Assembly (NCBI RefSeq): GCF_001889005.1
Contig: NZ_CP018153.1
Span: 2,452,501-2,516,500, forward strand
DNA length: 64,000 nucleotides
Source of the DNA: Christiangramia salexigens
Lineage (GTDB): Bacteria; Bacteroidota; Bacteroidia; Flavobacteriales; Flavobacteriaceae
Direction: 5' to 3'
Both the position numbers and the translations under genes were made by a program. Of this stretch, positions 8,812 through 17,920 are shown in pieces. The notes under the pieces were generated by a model. That model was not told where the DNA came from. It did no database searches and saw only the letters and a list, made by a program, of their open reading frames with translations. Position 1 is the stretch's first letter. Each line of letters opens with the position of its first letter.

Positions 8812-11637
8812 ATGAAAATAAAGGTAACGATGGCATTCGTGCTTATGCTTATTGGTATAAGTATGAATTCCCAGAAGACTAGCATTACGGGTCGTTTTGC
8901 TGATGCCTTTACCGAAGTGCCCTTACCACAGGTAAAAGTTTCAATCGAAGGTCAGTTTCTCGAAGTTTATTCAGAATCCTCCGGTGATTTCCGGCTGGAC
9001 CTGGATGATTTTATATCCGAGGACGTTATACTTAGGATTGAGAAACCGGGATATATTTTAAAGCGAATTCCCATTCATATTGAAACTGGACAAGAAAAGG
9101 ATCTATTGGTCATTTTGTTGGAACCCGATCTGGCTTTTGAGCAAACCCATCAAAATACTATTAGTTTATCTGAAGCAGAATTGCTCTCTGAGGATTCTGA
9201 ATTCGACAATATTTCAGGAGTTCTTCAAAGCAGTAGGGATGTCTTTCAAAATGCCGCGGCCTTCGATTTTAGTCAGACCTTTTTTCGTCCGCGTGGTCTA
9301 AGTTCAGATTACGGCAAAATACTCATCAATGGCATCGAAATGAACAGCTTTTATGATGGTAAACCGCAATGGAGTATGTGGGGAGGTTTGAACGACGTTC
9401 AGAGAAACCAGGTGTTCTCTGTAGGTCTTTCTTCTAATGATTATCAATTTGGAGGAATAGGAGGGACGACAAATATTATAATGCGAGCTTCAAAATACCA
9501 AAGGGGAGGAAGGATTTCGATCGCGGGTTCAAACAGGAGTTATAAAGGCAGACTTATGGCCACCTATGCCTCGGGGGAAGAAGATCATAATTGGTTTTAT
9601 GCAGTTTCAGTTGGGAGAAGATATGCCGATGAGGCCTATATTGATGGATCTGTATATGATGCAAATTCAATATTTATTGCTGTGGAAAAGCTCATCTCCA
9701 ATGAGCACTCCCTGAACTTTTCAGCCTTCTATACACCTAATTTCCGAGGAAAATCGGCTCCCCTGACTCAGGAGGTTTTTAATTTAAAGGGTAGAACATA
9801 TAATCCGTACTGGGGAGCGCAGGATGGGAAGATTAGGAACTCCAGACTTCGTGAGATCAGGATGCCGGTTTTTATGCTAAATCATAATTGGGAGCTATCA
9901 AAAGCCCTCAATTTGAATACAAATCTCGGCTTTCAATTTGGGGAAATATCAAATTCGCGAATTGACTACGGCGGCACAAGTCTGGAAACTGTAAATGGGC
10001 AGAGTTTTTACCAGGGTGGAGGAGCCAACCCCGATCCTGTTTATTATCAGAAATTGCCATCTTATTTTTTAAGGTTTGAAGATAACAGGAACTATGAGGC
10101 AGCTTTTCTGGCACAAACCGATATTAGTCAAAATGGCCAGATAGATTGGGAGAAATTATATGCTTCTAATTTAATTGCTAAAACGAGTGGTCTTAATAGT
10201 GTCTATATACTAGCAAAAGATGTAAATAAAGAACGGCAGATCTCGGTAAATTCCATTTTGGATTGGAAACTGAATAATAACATGACCGTAAATTCAGCTG
10301 TAAAATATACTCAACTTCAGAATCAAAATTTTGCCCGGGTGGGAGACTTATTGGGAGGAGAGAAGTTTTTGGATATAGATGTTTTTGCTTTGGAATTAGG
10401 AGAAACTCCGGGTGTTGCTGTACAAAATGATCTCCGGAATTTTAATCGCCTGGTGGAGGTGGATGATAGCTTCAAATATAATTATGAGATCCTTGCCAAA
10501 GAGGCTGAAGTATTTAGTCAGCTTTTATGGACCAGGAGGAGTTGGGAAACTTATTTGGCTGCAAATTTGGAATGGGTTTCTTATCAACGCAATGGGCTTT
10601 ATCAAAATGGCATCTTTGCAGAGAATTCATGGGGGAAAAGTAAACCTGCAGAATTTCTTAATCTGGGTTTCAAGATTGGCGGGATCTATAAGTTTTCAGG
10701 CAAACACAATCTCGAGGTCAATCTGGGTTATCTGGAAAAAGCACCCGGCATTAGAAATTCATTCATAAACCCCAGGCAGAACAACCTGCTTGTTACAGAT
10801 CTTCAATCTGAAAAGATAAGTACCGCAGATATCTCCTATAGATATCGTTCCCCTGCGATCAATTTTCGGGTAAGTACTTATTGTACCGTGATCAATGATG
10901 CTACAGAAGTCTCTTATTATTTTTCTGATGGACTCTCGGGATTGGAGCAGGGAAATACAGCAGCGTTTGTTCAGGAGGTTTTGGCAGATATTGATAAAAA
11001 GTACTACGGATTCGAGCTTGGTGCTTTCTCGCAAGTTACTCCAACCATCCGCGTAAAGGCTGCATTAGGACTCGGACAATATATCTACTCAAATAACCCT
11101 GATCTTAGCCTCACTTCTGCAAATTTTGAAACAAAACTGAATTATGAAAAAGCTTTTCTAAAAAATTATCATTTACCAGGAGGTCCTCAAACGGCTGGGC
11201 AAATTGGTTTTGAGTATCGGGATCCACAATTCTGGTGGTTTGGAACCACCTTAAATTATTTCTCCCGCTCTTTTATCGATATAAATCCGCTATCCAGAAC
11301 AAAAAATTTCAGGCTTGATTCAGATGGCTTGCCCCTTTTAGATTTTGATGAGAATGCGGCCAGAGAATTATTGAAACAGGAAGAATTCCAGGACTATTTT
11401 TTAGTAAACCTGATTGGAGGGAAGTCCTGGAGAATAAAGGATAAATATCTCGGCACTTTTGTAAGCCTCAATAATATTTTTAATACGCTTTATAAGTCTG
11501 GAGGTTTTGAACAGGCTCGTAACTCGAATTACAGAAACCTTAAGCTTGATTTGGATAGGGACCTTCCTCTTTTTGGTCCCAAATACTGGTTTGGAGCAGG
11601 AAGCAGCTTTTTTGCAAATCTGTCTTTAAGGTTTTAA
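8812..11637 (+). CDS. Second TonB-dependent outer-membrane receptor
   Basis: A 941-residue receptor with a signal peptide (to about NSQ, residue 21), a carboxypeptidase-like domain (about 23-110), a plug (about 120-235, with RPRGLSSDYGKILINGIEM) and a long barrel ending in the aromatic terminus SLRF. It is a diverged relative of the receptor at 1110: both share the W-x-x-W-x-G-L-x-D-V segment in the plug, the GGPQT/GGTPQT barrel motif followed by a D-[FI]-[DN]-P-[VL]-S-R-T segment, and a late xxYWFG/RVWYG segment. No SusD gene is present; a DUF5689 lipoprotein starts 4 bp downstream as the likely partner. The ligand is unknown; the divergent nuclease gene suggests nucleotides, oligonucleotides or a phosphate-containing product. 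Confidence 0.92.
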   Translation: MKIKVTMAFVLMLIGISMNSQKTSITGRFADAFTEVPLPQVKVSIEGQFLEVYSESSGDFRLDLDDFISEDVILRIEKPGYILKRIPIHIETGQEKDLLVILLEPDLAFEQTHQNTISLSEAELLSEDSEFDNISGVLQSSRDVFQNAAAFDFSQTFFRPRGLSSDYGKILINGIEMNSFYDGKPQWSMWGGLNDVQRNQVFSVGLSSNDYQFGGIGGTTNIIMRASKYQRGGRISIAGSNRSYKGRLMATYASGEEDHNWFYAVSVGRRYADEAYIDGSVYDANSIFIAVEKLISNEHSLNFSAFYTPNFRGKSAPLTQEVFNLKGRTYNPYWGAQDGKIRNSRLREIRMPVFMLNHNWELSKALNLNTNLGFQFGEISNSRIDYGGTSLETVNGQSFYQGGGANPDPVYYQKLPSYFLRFEDNRNYEAAFLAQTDISQNGQIDWEKLYASNLIAKTSGLNSVYILAKDVNKERQISVNSILDWKLNNNMTVNSAVKYTQLQNQNFARVGDLLGGEKFLDIDVFALELGETPGVAVQNDLRNFNRLVEVDDSFKYNYEILAKEAEVFSQLLWTRRSWETYLAANLEWVSYQRNGLYQNGIFAENSWGKSKPAEFLNLGFKIGGIYKFSGKHNLEVNLGYLEKAPGIRNSFINPRQNNLLVTDLQSEKISTADISYRYRSPAINFRVSTYCTVINDATEVSYYFSDGLSGLEQGNTAAFVQEVLADIDKKYYGFELGAFSQVTPTIRVKAALGLGQYIYSNNPDLSLTSANFETKLNYEKAFLKNYHLPGGPQTAGQIGFEYRDPQFWWFGTTLNYFSRSFIDINPLSRTKNFRLDSDGLPLLDFDENAARELLKQEEFQDYFLVNLIGGKSWRIKDKYLGTFVSLNNIFNTLYKSGGFEQARNSNYRNLKLDLDRDLPLFGPKYWFGAGSSFFANLSLRF

Positions 11638-11641
11638 AAAA

Positions 11642-13027
11642 ATGAAGATCATGAGGAGAATTAAATTATACAGTTTGATAATTTTAAGTTTCTGGAGTTG
11701 TGTCGCTACAGACGAATACGATATTCCTAAAGTAGATCCGGTTCCTGTAGAAATTGAGGGAGACATCACAAATATTAGTGCTGTAAAGGGGAATTATAAT
11801 TTTTCTAGCGGAGAGATCTATACCTTCAATGATAGTAATACCTGGCTCGAAGGATTTGTGATATCCAGCGATGCAGGAGGTAATTTCTATAAAAAGCTGA
11901 TACTTCAGGATAAAACTGCCCAACCAACTTCGGGTATTCAAATTTTGATAGATGATAACGCTCTGTTCCAAACCTATAATTTTGGCAGAAAGCTATATGT
12001 TAAGTTGGACGGTCTAAGTTTATGGTATAACAATGGGAGTCTACAATTAGGGAAACAAAACAGGGGAGATGTTGTAGCAATCCCGGCTCCTATTATTGAT
12101 GAACATATCATCAGGTCTGAAGTAACATCAGATATCACTCCTTTGCCCGTGGAAATTTCAGATTTTGGGTCGGACTTAAAGAACCTATACGTTCAAATAG
12201 AGGATCTACAGTTTAACCGGAATCTTGTGAAGGAAGACCAGGTTTATTCTTTTGCTTCTAATGCTGTAGATCGCTATGATGGACAACGGCAATTGGAAAA
12301 TTGTGACACGGGAGAAACGGTTTTGTTGAGTACAAGTACGTTTTCTAATTTCAAATCACTGCTTTTACCCATAGGATCGGGTTCTGTTGAAGGAGTGCTT
12401 GCCAGAGATTTTTTTGACGATCATTATGTGATCCTTCTAAATGAACCCGATAAACTAGATATGAATGGAGAACGATGTGATCCTGAATATTTGAATTGTG
12501 AGTCTTCGCCTTCCGGAAACAATGAGATTCTTTTTGAGGAAAACTTCGGTGGAATTACTTCAAATACTACTTTAAGTTCACGTGGCTGGACGAACATTAA
12601 CCTAACAGGCGGGGAAAAAAAGTTTACGCCTACTTTGCTGAACGGAAACAGGTTTTTAAGAATATCGGCCTATAATACTCAGGAAAGTCCATTAGAGGTG
12701 TGGCTGGTAAGCCCGGCGATAGATCTTGCCGGCAGCGAAAATGCCACTTTGATGTTTGATATTTTGTCTTCTTTTGATAATGGACTTCTTCTCGAGGTAT
12801 ATATTACCAGGGATTATAACGGTAAACCAAGGGAAGCTGATTGGATCCCACTGGATGCGAGAATTCCGCTGGGGCCGTCGGGAAGTTATTCGAACATCTT
12901 TAAAGAATCTAAAGTAAACATCTCCTGCATTGAGGGTAGGGTTTGGATCGGCTTCAGATATTTAGGCTCGGCGCCAGATAAAACAACCACCTACGACCTG
13001 GATAATATCCGCATCATAGGTGACTAA
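11642..13027 (+). CDS. DUF5689 lipoprotein with C-terminal choice-of-anchor-J-like domain
   Basis: A 461-residue exported protein. The N-terminus has a hydrophobic stretch ending in FWSC (Cys20), a weak lipobox, so lipidation is likely but not certain. Residues about 40-270 match the DUF5689 type, an OB-fold-like module seen in Bacteroidota surface proteins, with the pattern GFVISSDAGGNFYKKLILQD. Residues about 290-461 look like a choice-of-anchor J (MAM-like jelly-roll) domain (EENFGG, RGWTNI, VWLVSPAIDL, WIGFRYLG). It follows the receptor by 4 bp and must be cotranscribed. OB folds often bind nucleic acids, which fits the neighbouring nucleases, but binding here is inferred. A second Met at residue 4 is an alternative start. 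Confidence 0.82.
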   Translation: MKIMRRIKLYSLIILSFWSCVATDEYDIPKVDPVPVEIEGDITNISAVKGNYNFSSGEIYTFNDSNTWLEGFVISSDAGGNFYKKLILQDKTAQPTSGIQILIDDNALFQTYNFGRKLYVKLDGLSLWYNNGSLQLGKQNRGDVVAIPAPIIDEHIIRSEVTSDITPLPVEISDFGSDLKNLYVQIEDLQFNRNLVKEDQVYSFASNAVDRYDGQRQLENCDTGETVLLSTSTFSNFKSLLLPIGSGSVEGVLARDFFDDHYVILLNEPDKLDMNGERCDPEYLNCESSPSGNNEILFEENFGGITSNTTLSSRGWTNINLTGGEKKFTPTLLNGNRFLRISAYNTQESPLEVWLVSPAIDLAGSENATLMFDILSSFDNGLLLEVYITRDYNGKPREADWIPLDARIPLGPSGSYSNIFKESKVNISCIEGRVWIGFRYLGSAPDKTTTYDLDNIRIIGD

Positions 13028-13031
13028 ATTA

Positions 13032-16000
13032 TTAGTTGCTCTGGCTTACCTCAACTTCTGCTTTTTCTCTGAAATCCAAAGGTTGCAAGACCTTAAGCGC
13101 TTTGTCTATAGAATTTATCTTTTCAAACGTAAGCAATAGCCTGAGGCCATTTCTGGTTTCCTTTTCTTTCATCTTGCAGGTCTGCGGATGTCTTTGGACA
13201 TACTGCAGGATCTTTGTGAAATTAGAAGTCTGGTAAAATCTGGATTTTTGGTCGGCGATAAAGTAACCCACGAATTTTCCTTTTTTCATGATCACCCTTT
13301 CCAGGCCAATATGGGAAGCAACCCATTTGATCCTTACCGAATTTAAAAGATCCACCGCCTGAGTTGGCAATTCCCCGAATCGGTCTACTAATTCATCTTC
13401 GAACTTCTGAAGTTCTTCTTCATTTTTAAGCTCATTCAGCTTGGTGTAAAGATTAAGACGTTCTGTGATGTTATTGATATAATCATCCGGGAATAACAGC
13501 TCAAAATCGGTATCGATCTGCGTATCCTTTACAAAATCCTTGTGCTCCAGATCTTCAGTTTCGGCATACAGATCGCGGAATTCATTTTCTTTTAATTCCT
13601 CGATGGCTTCATTCAGGATCTTCTGATAAGTATCAAAACCAATGTCGTTGATGAAACCACTCTGTTCTCCCCCCAGCAGGTCACCAGCACCTCTAATTTC
13701 AAGATCTTTCATGGCGATATTAAAGCCGCTTCCAAGTTCAGAGAACTGCTCAAGAGCCGTTATCCTTTTCCTGGCATCTTCTGTCATTACAGCATATGGT
13801 GGCGTTATGAAGTAACAAAAAGCCTTCTTGTTGCTTCGTCCAACGCGTCCTCTCATCTGGTGCAGATCAGAAAGACCAAAGTTATTGGCATTATTGATAA
13901 AGATCGTATTCGCATCGCTTACATCAAGACCGCTTTCTACAATGGTTGTGGAAACCAGCACATCAAATTCTCCATTAATGAAGCTCAGCATTAGTTTTTC
14001 CAGTTTCTTCCCTTCCATCTGTCCGTGACCAACCCCTATCTTTGCATCTGGCACAAGACGCTGAATCATTCCGGCAACCTCCTTGATGTTCTCTACTCTG
14101 TTATGTATGAAGAAGATCTGACCTCCACGTTGAATTTCATAGGAGATCGCATCTCTGATGGTCTCTTCTGAAAAACGGATCACATTGGTTTCTATCGGAT
14201 ATCTGTTTGGTGGCGGAGTAGTAATGGTAGAAAGGTCTCTCGCCGCCATAAGGCTAAACTGAAGTGTTCTTGGAATTGGAGTGGCAGTTAGGGTAAGGGT
14301 ATCCACATTCTCCCTGATCGTTTTCAATTTATCCTTAACGGCAACCCCAAATTTTTGTTCCTCATCTACGATGAGTAGGCCAAGATCTTTAAATTTCACA
14401 GTTTTATTTACTAATTGATGGGTTCCTATGATGATATCCACTTTCCCATCTTCAAGATCTTTAAGGGTTTCTTTACGTTCCTTCGCAGTTCTAAATCGGT
14501 TTAAGTAATCAATACGTACCGGGAAATCTTTAAGTCTTTCTGAAAATGTTTGATGATGCTGGAAAGCCAGAATAGTTGTTGGCACCAATACAGCGACCTG
14601 CTTATTATTATCCACAGCTTTAAAGGCAGCACGAATGGCAACTTCCGTTTTTCCGAAACCTACATCCCCGCATACCAGCCTGTCCATAGGCCGTTCATTC
14701 TCCATATCTTCTTTTACCGCAGCGGTAGCCGAACTTTGATCTGGAGTGTCTTCATACATAAAAGAAGCTTCCAGCTCATGTTGCAAATAGGAGTCAGGGT
14801 CAAATTTAAAGCCCTTTTCAAGCCTTCTTTTAGCATACAGCTTTATCAAATCGTAGGCAATATGCTTAACCCGGGCTTTGGTTTTCTTTTTAAGGTTTTT
14901 CCATGCATTGCTACCCAGCTTATAGATCTTTGGGGGTTTCCCATCCTTTCCATTGAATTTGGAGATCTTATGCAGCGAATGTATACTTAGGTAAAGAATA
15001 TCCCGTTCGCCGTAAATTAGCTTTATGGCTTCCTGTTTCTTGCCTTCTACATCTATTTTCTGAAGTCCGCCGAATTTTCCAATTCCGTGATCTATATGAG
15101 TTACATAATCCCCGATCTCCAGATTGGTCAATTCCTTTAATGTTATTGCCTGTTTCTTAGCGTACCCATTCTTTAAATTGAATTTATGGTAACGCTCAAA
15201 TATTTGGTGGTCGGTATAGCAAACCGTTTTGGAGTCTTCGTCTATAAACCCCTGAAACATTGAAAAGACCGGAGTTTGGTATTTTACCTGTTTCTCCTGA
15301 TCGTCAAAGATATCGTGAAAACGTTTGGCCTGTTGTTGGCTAACGCAACTAATGAAATTGCTGTATCCTGCTTCCTGATTTTCTATCAGATTTTCAATTA
15401 ACAGCTCAAACTGTTTGTTGAAGGATGGTTGAGGCTTGGTATGAAACTCGATCTGCTTCTTTGGATTCAGATAGGCCTGATTGCTCAATTCTATTGCAGA
15501 ATAATCCAGCAATTGTTTTTTGATGAGTTCACCGTTACAGAATAATTCTTTTGGGGCACTATGTTTAACTTCCTCAGAAAGTTCCTTAAAAGCTTCCTCA
15601 GCCTTTTTGAACAGCTTGTCGGCCTGAGCCGAAAGCAGATCAAGATTCTTAATAAAAACAATGGTCTTGGCTGAGATATATTTTAGAAAACTTTCCCTGA
15701 CCTCGTCTAAATGCTTGTTTTCCACATTCGGCATTACCGAGATCTTCTTTTTCTTATCTGTAGAAAGCTGAGTTTCTACATCAAAGGTCCGGATGCTGTC
15801 TACCTCATCACCAAAAAACTCGATCCTGTAAGGTTCATCATGACTAAAGGAAAAGACATCGATGATACCACCACGAACGGAGAACTCTCCCGGTTCGGTA
15901 ACAAAATCAACTCTTTTGAACTGATATTCAAAGAGTACTTCATTTACAAAGTCTATAGATAACTCATCGCCAACAGAGATCTTAAGAGTACTTTTATCAA

Positions 16001-16421
16001 GTTCTTTTCTTGTGACCACTTTTTCAAAAAGCGCATCCGGATAGGTGACAATGATTGCCGGTTTTTTACGCGAGTTTATTCTGTTGAGTACTTCAGCTCG
16101 TAGTAAAACATTAGCATTGTCTGTTTCTTCAATTTGATATGGCCTACGGTAACTTCCTGGATAGAAAAGCACATTTTTTTCTCCAACAAGTTGTTCCAGG
16201 TCATTCAGGTAGTAAGCAGCCTCTTCCTTATCATTAAAAATAAGCAGGTAGGGGCGATCTGTCTCCTTGAAGGCATTTGCAACAACGAAAGACAGGGCAG
16301 AACCTACCAGGCCTTTTAAATGTAATTTATCAGTTTTATTTTCAGAATTGGATATAGCATTTTGCAATTCCTGCTGTTGCGGGGATTGTGCAAAATTTTG
16401 GGCGATAAGATTTGTACTCAT
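13032..16421 (-). CDS. mfd: Transcription-repair coupling factor Mfd
   Basis: A DNA translocase that removes stalled RNA polymerase and recruits UvrA to template-strand lesions. All 1129 residues look intact. Domains: UvrB-like N-terminal modules (1 to about 340), the RNA-polymerase-interacting domain near 430-490 (LEIGDYVTHIDHGIGKFGG), the helicase core with Walker A GDVGFGKTE near 584, DEEQ near 683 and TATPIPRTLQFSLM, then the C-terminal TRCF domain from about 970. The 3' end is 4 bp from the convergent DUF5689 gene. A near-consensus promoter ends only 5 nt before the start codon, which suggests a leaderless or nearly leaderless mRNA. Confidence 0.97.
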   Translation of the reverse strand: MSTNLIAQNFAQSPQQQELQNAISNSENKTDKLHLKGLVGSALSFVVANAFKETDRPYLLIFNDKEEAAYYLNDLEQLVGEKNVLFYPGSYRRPYQIEETDNANVLLRAEVLNRINSRKKPAIIVTYPDALFEKVVTRKELDKSTLKISVGDELSIDFVNEVLFEYQFKRVDFVTEPGEFSVRGGIIDVFSFSHDEPYRIEFFGDEVDSIRTFDVETQLSTDKKKKISVMPNVENKHLDEVRESFLKYISAKTIVFIKNLDLLSAQADKLFKKAEEAFKELSEEVKHSAPKELFCNGELIKKQLLDYSAIELSNQAYLNPKKQIEFHTKPQPSFNKQFELLIENLIENQEAGYSNFISCVSQQQAKRFHDIFDDQEKQVKYQTPVFSMFQGFIDEDSKTVCYTDHQIFERYHKFNLKNGYAKKQAITLKELTNLEIGDYVTHIDHGIGKFGGLQKIDVEGKKQEAIKLIYGERDILYLSIHSLHKISKFNGKDGKPPKIYKLGSNAWKNLKKKTKARVKHIAYDLIKLYAKRRLEKGFKFDPDSYLQHELEASFMYEDTPDQSSATAAVKEDMENERPMDRLVCGDVGFGKTEVAIRAAFKAVDNNKQVAVLVPTTILAFQHHQTFSERLKDFPVRIDYLNRFRTAKERKETLKDLEDGKVDIIIGTHQLVNKTVKFKDLGLLIVDEEQKFGVAVKDKLKTIRENVDTLTLTATPIPRTLQFSLMAARDLSTITTPPPNRYPIETNVIRFSEETIRDAISYEIQRGGQIFFIHNRVENIKEVAGMIQRLVPDAKIGVGHGQMEGKKLEKLMLSFINGEFDVLVSTTIVESGLDVSDANTIFINNANNFGLSDLHQMRGRVGRSNKKAFCYFITPPYAVMTEDARKRITALEQFSELGSGFNIAMKDLEIRGAGDLLGGEQSGFINDIGFDTYQKILNEAIEELKENEFRDLYAETEDLEHKDFVKDTQIDTDFELLFPDDYINNITERLNLYTKLNELKNEEELQKFEDELVDRFGELPTQAVDLLNSVRIKWVASHIGLERVIMKKGKFVGYFIADQKSRFYQTSNFTKILQYVQRHPQTCKMKEKETRNGLRLLLTFEKINSIDKALKVLQPLDFREKAEVEVSQSN

Positions 16422-16426
16422 TAACG

Positions 16427-16457
16427 CAAAGATAATTTCATACTCAGAGCCTTACAA
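16427..16457 (-). promoter_or_regulatory. Bacteroidota-type promoter of mfd
   Basis: On the minus strand TTG (16455-16457) is followed after 20 bp by TATCTTTG (16427-16434), an exact match to TAnnTTTG with the expected spacing. The -7 element ends 5 nt before the mfd ATG, so transcription probably starts at or within a few bases of the start codon. Confidence 0.6.
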
Positions 16458-16562
16458 CCCGAAAATGGATTTTTAACGATTAAATAGCATTTAAGATTAT
16501 TTATAATTTCTCTAACGCATAAAGCCTGTATGGTTGCTTAATTTCACGGAAAAAGAACCTCT

Positions 16563-17918
16563 ATGGGAATTGAAAGTTTTGACGTTTTTGTAATTGGAAC
16601 CGGAACGGCAGGTAAGAGTGTAGCCAAGGAGTGTGTTGCTGAAGGGCTTAGGGTGGCAATTGCAGACAACAGAGAGTATGGGGGAACCTGTGCGAACCGG
16701 GGTTGTGATCCCAAAAAAGTTCTTGTTGGACTAACCGAGATCCTGGATAGAGCCGAAAAGATGAAAGGTAAAGGGATCACTAAAAATCCTGAAGTTAGCT
16801 GGCAGGATCTTATGAAGTTCAAAAACACCTTTACCACTGCTGTTCCTGCAGCTACCGAAAAAAATCTGGAAGCGCTTGGAATAAAAATGTATCACCAAAC
16901 GCCTAAATTCCTTGATGAAAATACTCTTTCAGTAGAAGGGAAGACCGTGAATGCAAAAAAAATCGTTATTGCCAGTGGTAATAAACCTATGGAGTTAAAG
17001 ATCCCAGGAAGGGAATATCCGCTAATTAGCGATGATTTTCTCGAGCTGGAGAATTTACCCGAAAGCATGCTTTTTATTGGAGCAGGATACATAGGGATGG
17101 AATTTGCTCATATTGCCGCTCGTTTTGGAGTTGATGTGACCGTAATGGATATTGCGCCCAGGCCTTTGACTAATTTCGATGAAGATATGGTGGCCCACAT
17201 AATAAAGGCTTCCGAAGAAATTGGGATTAAATTCATCTTCAATGCAGAGGTAAGCGAGGTTGAAAAGCTTCAGAAAAACTATAGGGTTAAAGCAAAACAG
17301 GATGGAACCGAAATCTCTGTTAAAGCTGAACTGGTGTTCAATACGGCCGGAAGAGTTCCATCAATTGATGACATGGATCTTGAAAAGGGAAATGTGGAAT
17401 ATTCGAAAAGGGGAATTAGTGTTAATGAGCGGTTGCAAAATCCCGGTAATAAAAATGTTTATGCCTGCGGTGATGTTTCGGCTAGTGAAGGTTTGCCTCT
17501 TACTCCTATAGCTTCTCAGGAAGCCAGAGTTGTTGCCGGGAATATTCTGAATAAGAACAGAGATAAAAAAGTAAATTTTCCTCCACAACCTTCAGTGGTA
17601 TTTACTTTGCCTAACCTTGCTTCGGTAGGATTGAATGAGAAACAGGCCAGAGATAAAGACTATGATTTTAGGGTAGAGCAGAAGCACGCGCCCAAATGGT
17701 TTAATGCCAAAAGGATAAATGATGACTATTATGCCTTTAAGGTATTAATTGATAATAAAACCGGACTTATCCTGGGTGCTCACCTGGTCGGTCCCGATGC
17801 CGGAGAAATGATTAATATGTTCGTTATGGCTATGTGCGGAAAACTTGATTATAAAACGCTGAAGGGAATGATATTTTCTTATCCTAGCTGGGCTGGCGAT
17901 ATTAAATTTATGGTATAG
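16563..17918 (+). CDS. FAD-dependent disulfide-reductase-family oxidoreductase lacking the C-terminal His-Glu
   Basis: A 451-residue class I flavoprotein disulfide reductase relative (glutathione reductase, lipoamide dehydrogenase and mercuric reductase family). Seen: FAD-binding GTGTAGKSVA (about 11-20), the redox-active CANRGC pair in GGTCANRGCDPKKVL (about 39-53), the NAD(P)-binding GAGYIGMEFA (about 176-185) and the FAD motif NVYACGDV (about 298-305). The dimerisation domain ends SYPSWAGDI where typical members have a His-x4-Glu acid-base pair (HPTxxE), so the usual thiol-reducing mechanism cannot work in its standard form. The substrate is unknown. It stands alone, divergent from mfd and convergent with the TspO-like gene. 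Confidence 0.85.
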   Translation: MGIESFDVFVIGTGTAGKSVAKECVAEGLRVAIADNREYGGTCANRGCDPKKVLVGLTEILDRAEKMKGKGITKNPEVSWQDLMKFKNTFTTAVPAATEKNLEALGIKMYHQTPKFLDENTLSVEGKTVNAKKIVIASGNKPMELKIPGREYPLISDDFLELENLPESMLFIGAGYIGMEFAHIAARFGVDVTVMDIAPRPLTNFDEDMVAHIIKASEEIGIKFIFNAEVSEVEKLQKNYRVKAKQDGTEISVKAELVFNTAGRVPSIDDMDLEKGNVEYSKRGISVNERLQNPGNKNVYACGDVSASEGLPLTPIASQEARVVAGNILNKNRDKKVNFPPQPSVVFTLPNLASVGLNEKQARDKDYDFRVEQKHAPKWFNAKRINDDYYAFKVLIDNKTGLILGAHLVGPDAGEMINMFVMAMCGKLDYKTLKGMIFSYPSWAGDIKFMV

Positions 17919-17920
17919 TA

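Noticed and set aside
1110..13027. Polysaccharide utilisation locus (SusC/SusD type)
   Set aside because: No SusD homologue, glycoside hydrolase, sulfatase or hybrid two-component gene is present; the enzymes between the receptors are nucleases or phosphodiesterases.
13828..15000. Open frames on the plus strand inside mfd and other antisense frames
   Set aside because: They lie fully inside well-recognised genes, show no family motifs, and reflect the codon pattern of the opposite strand.
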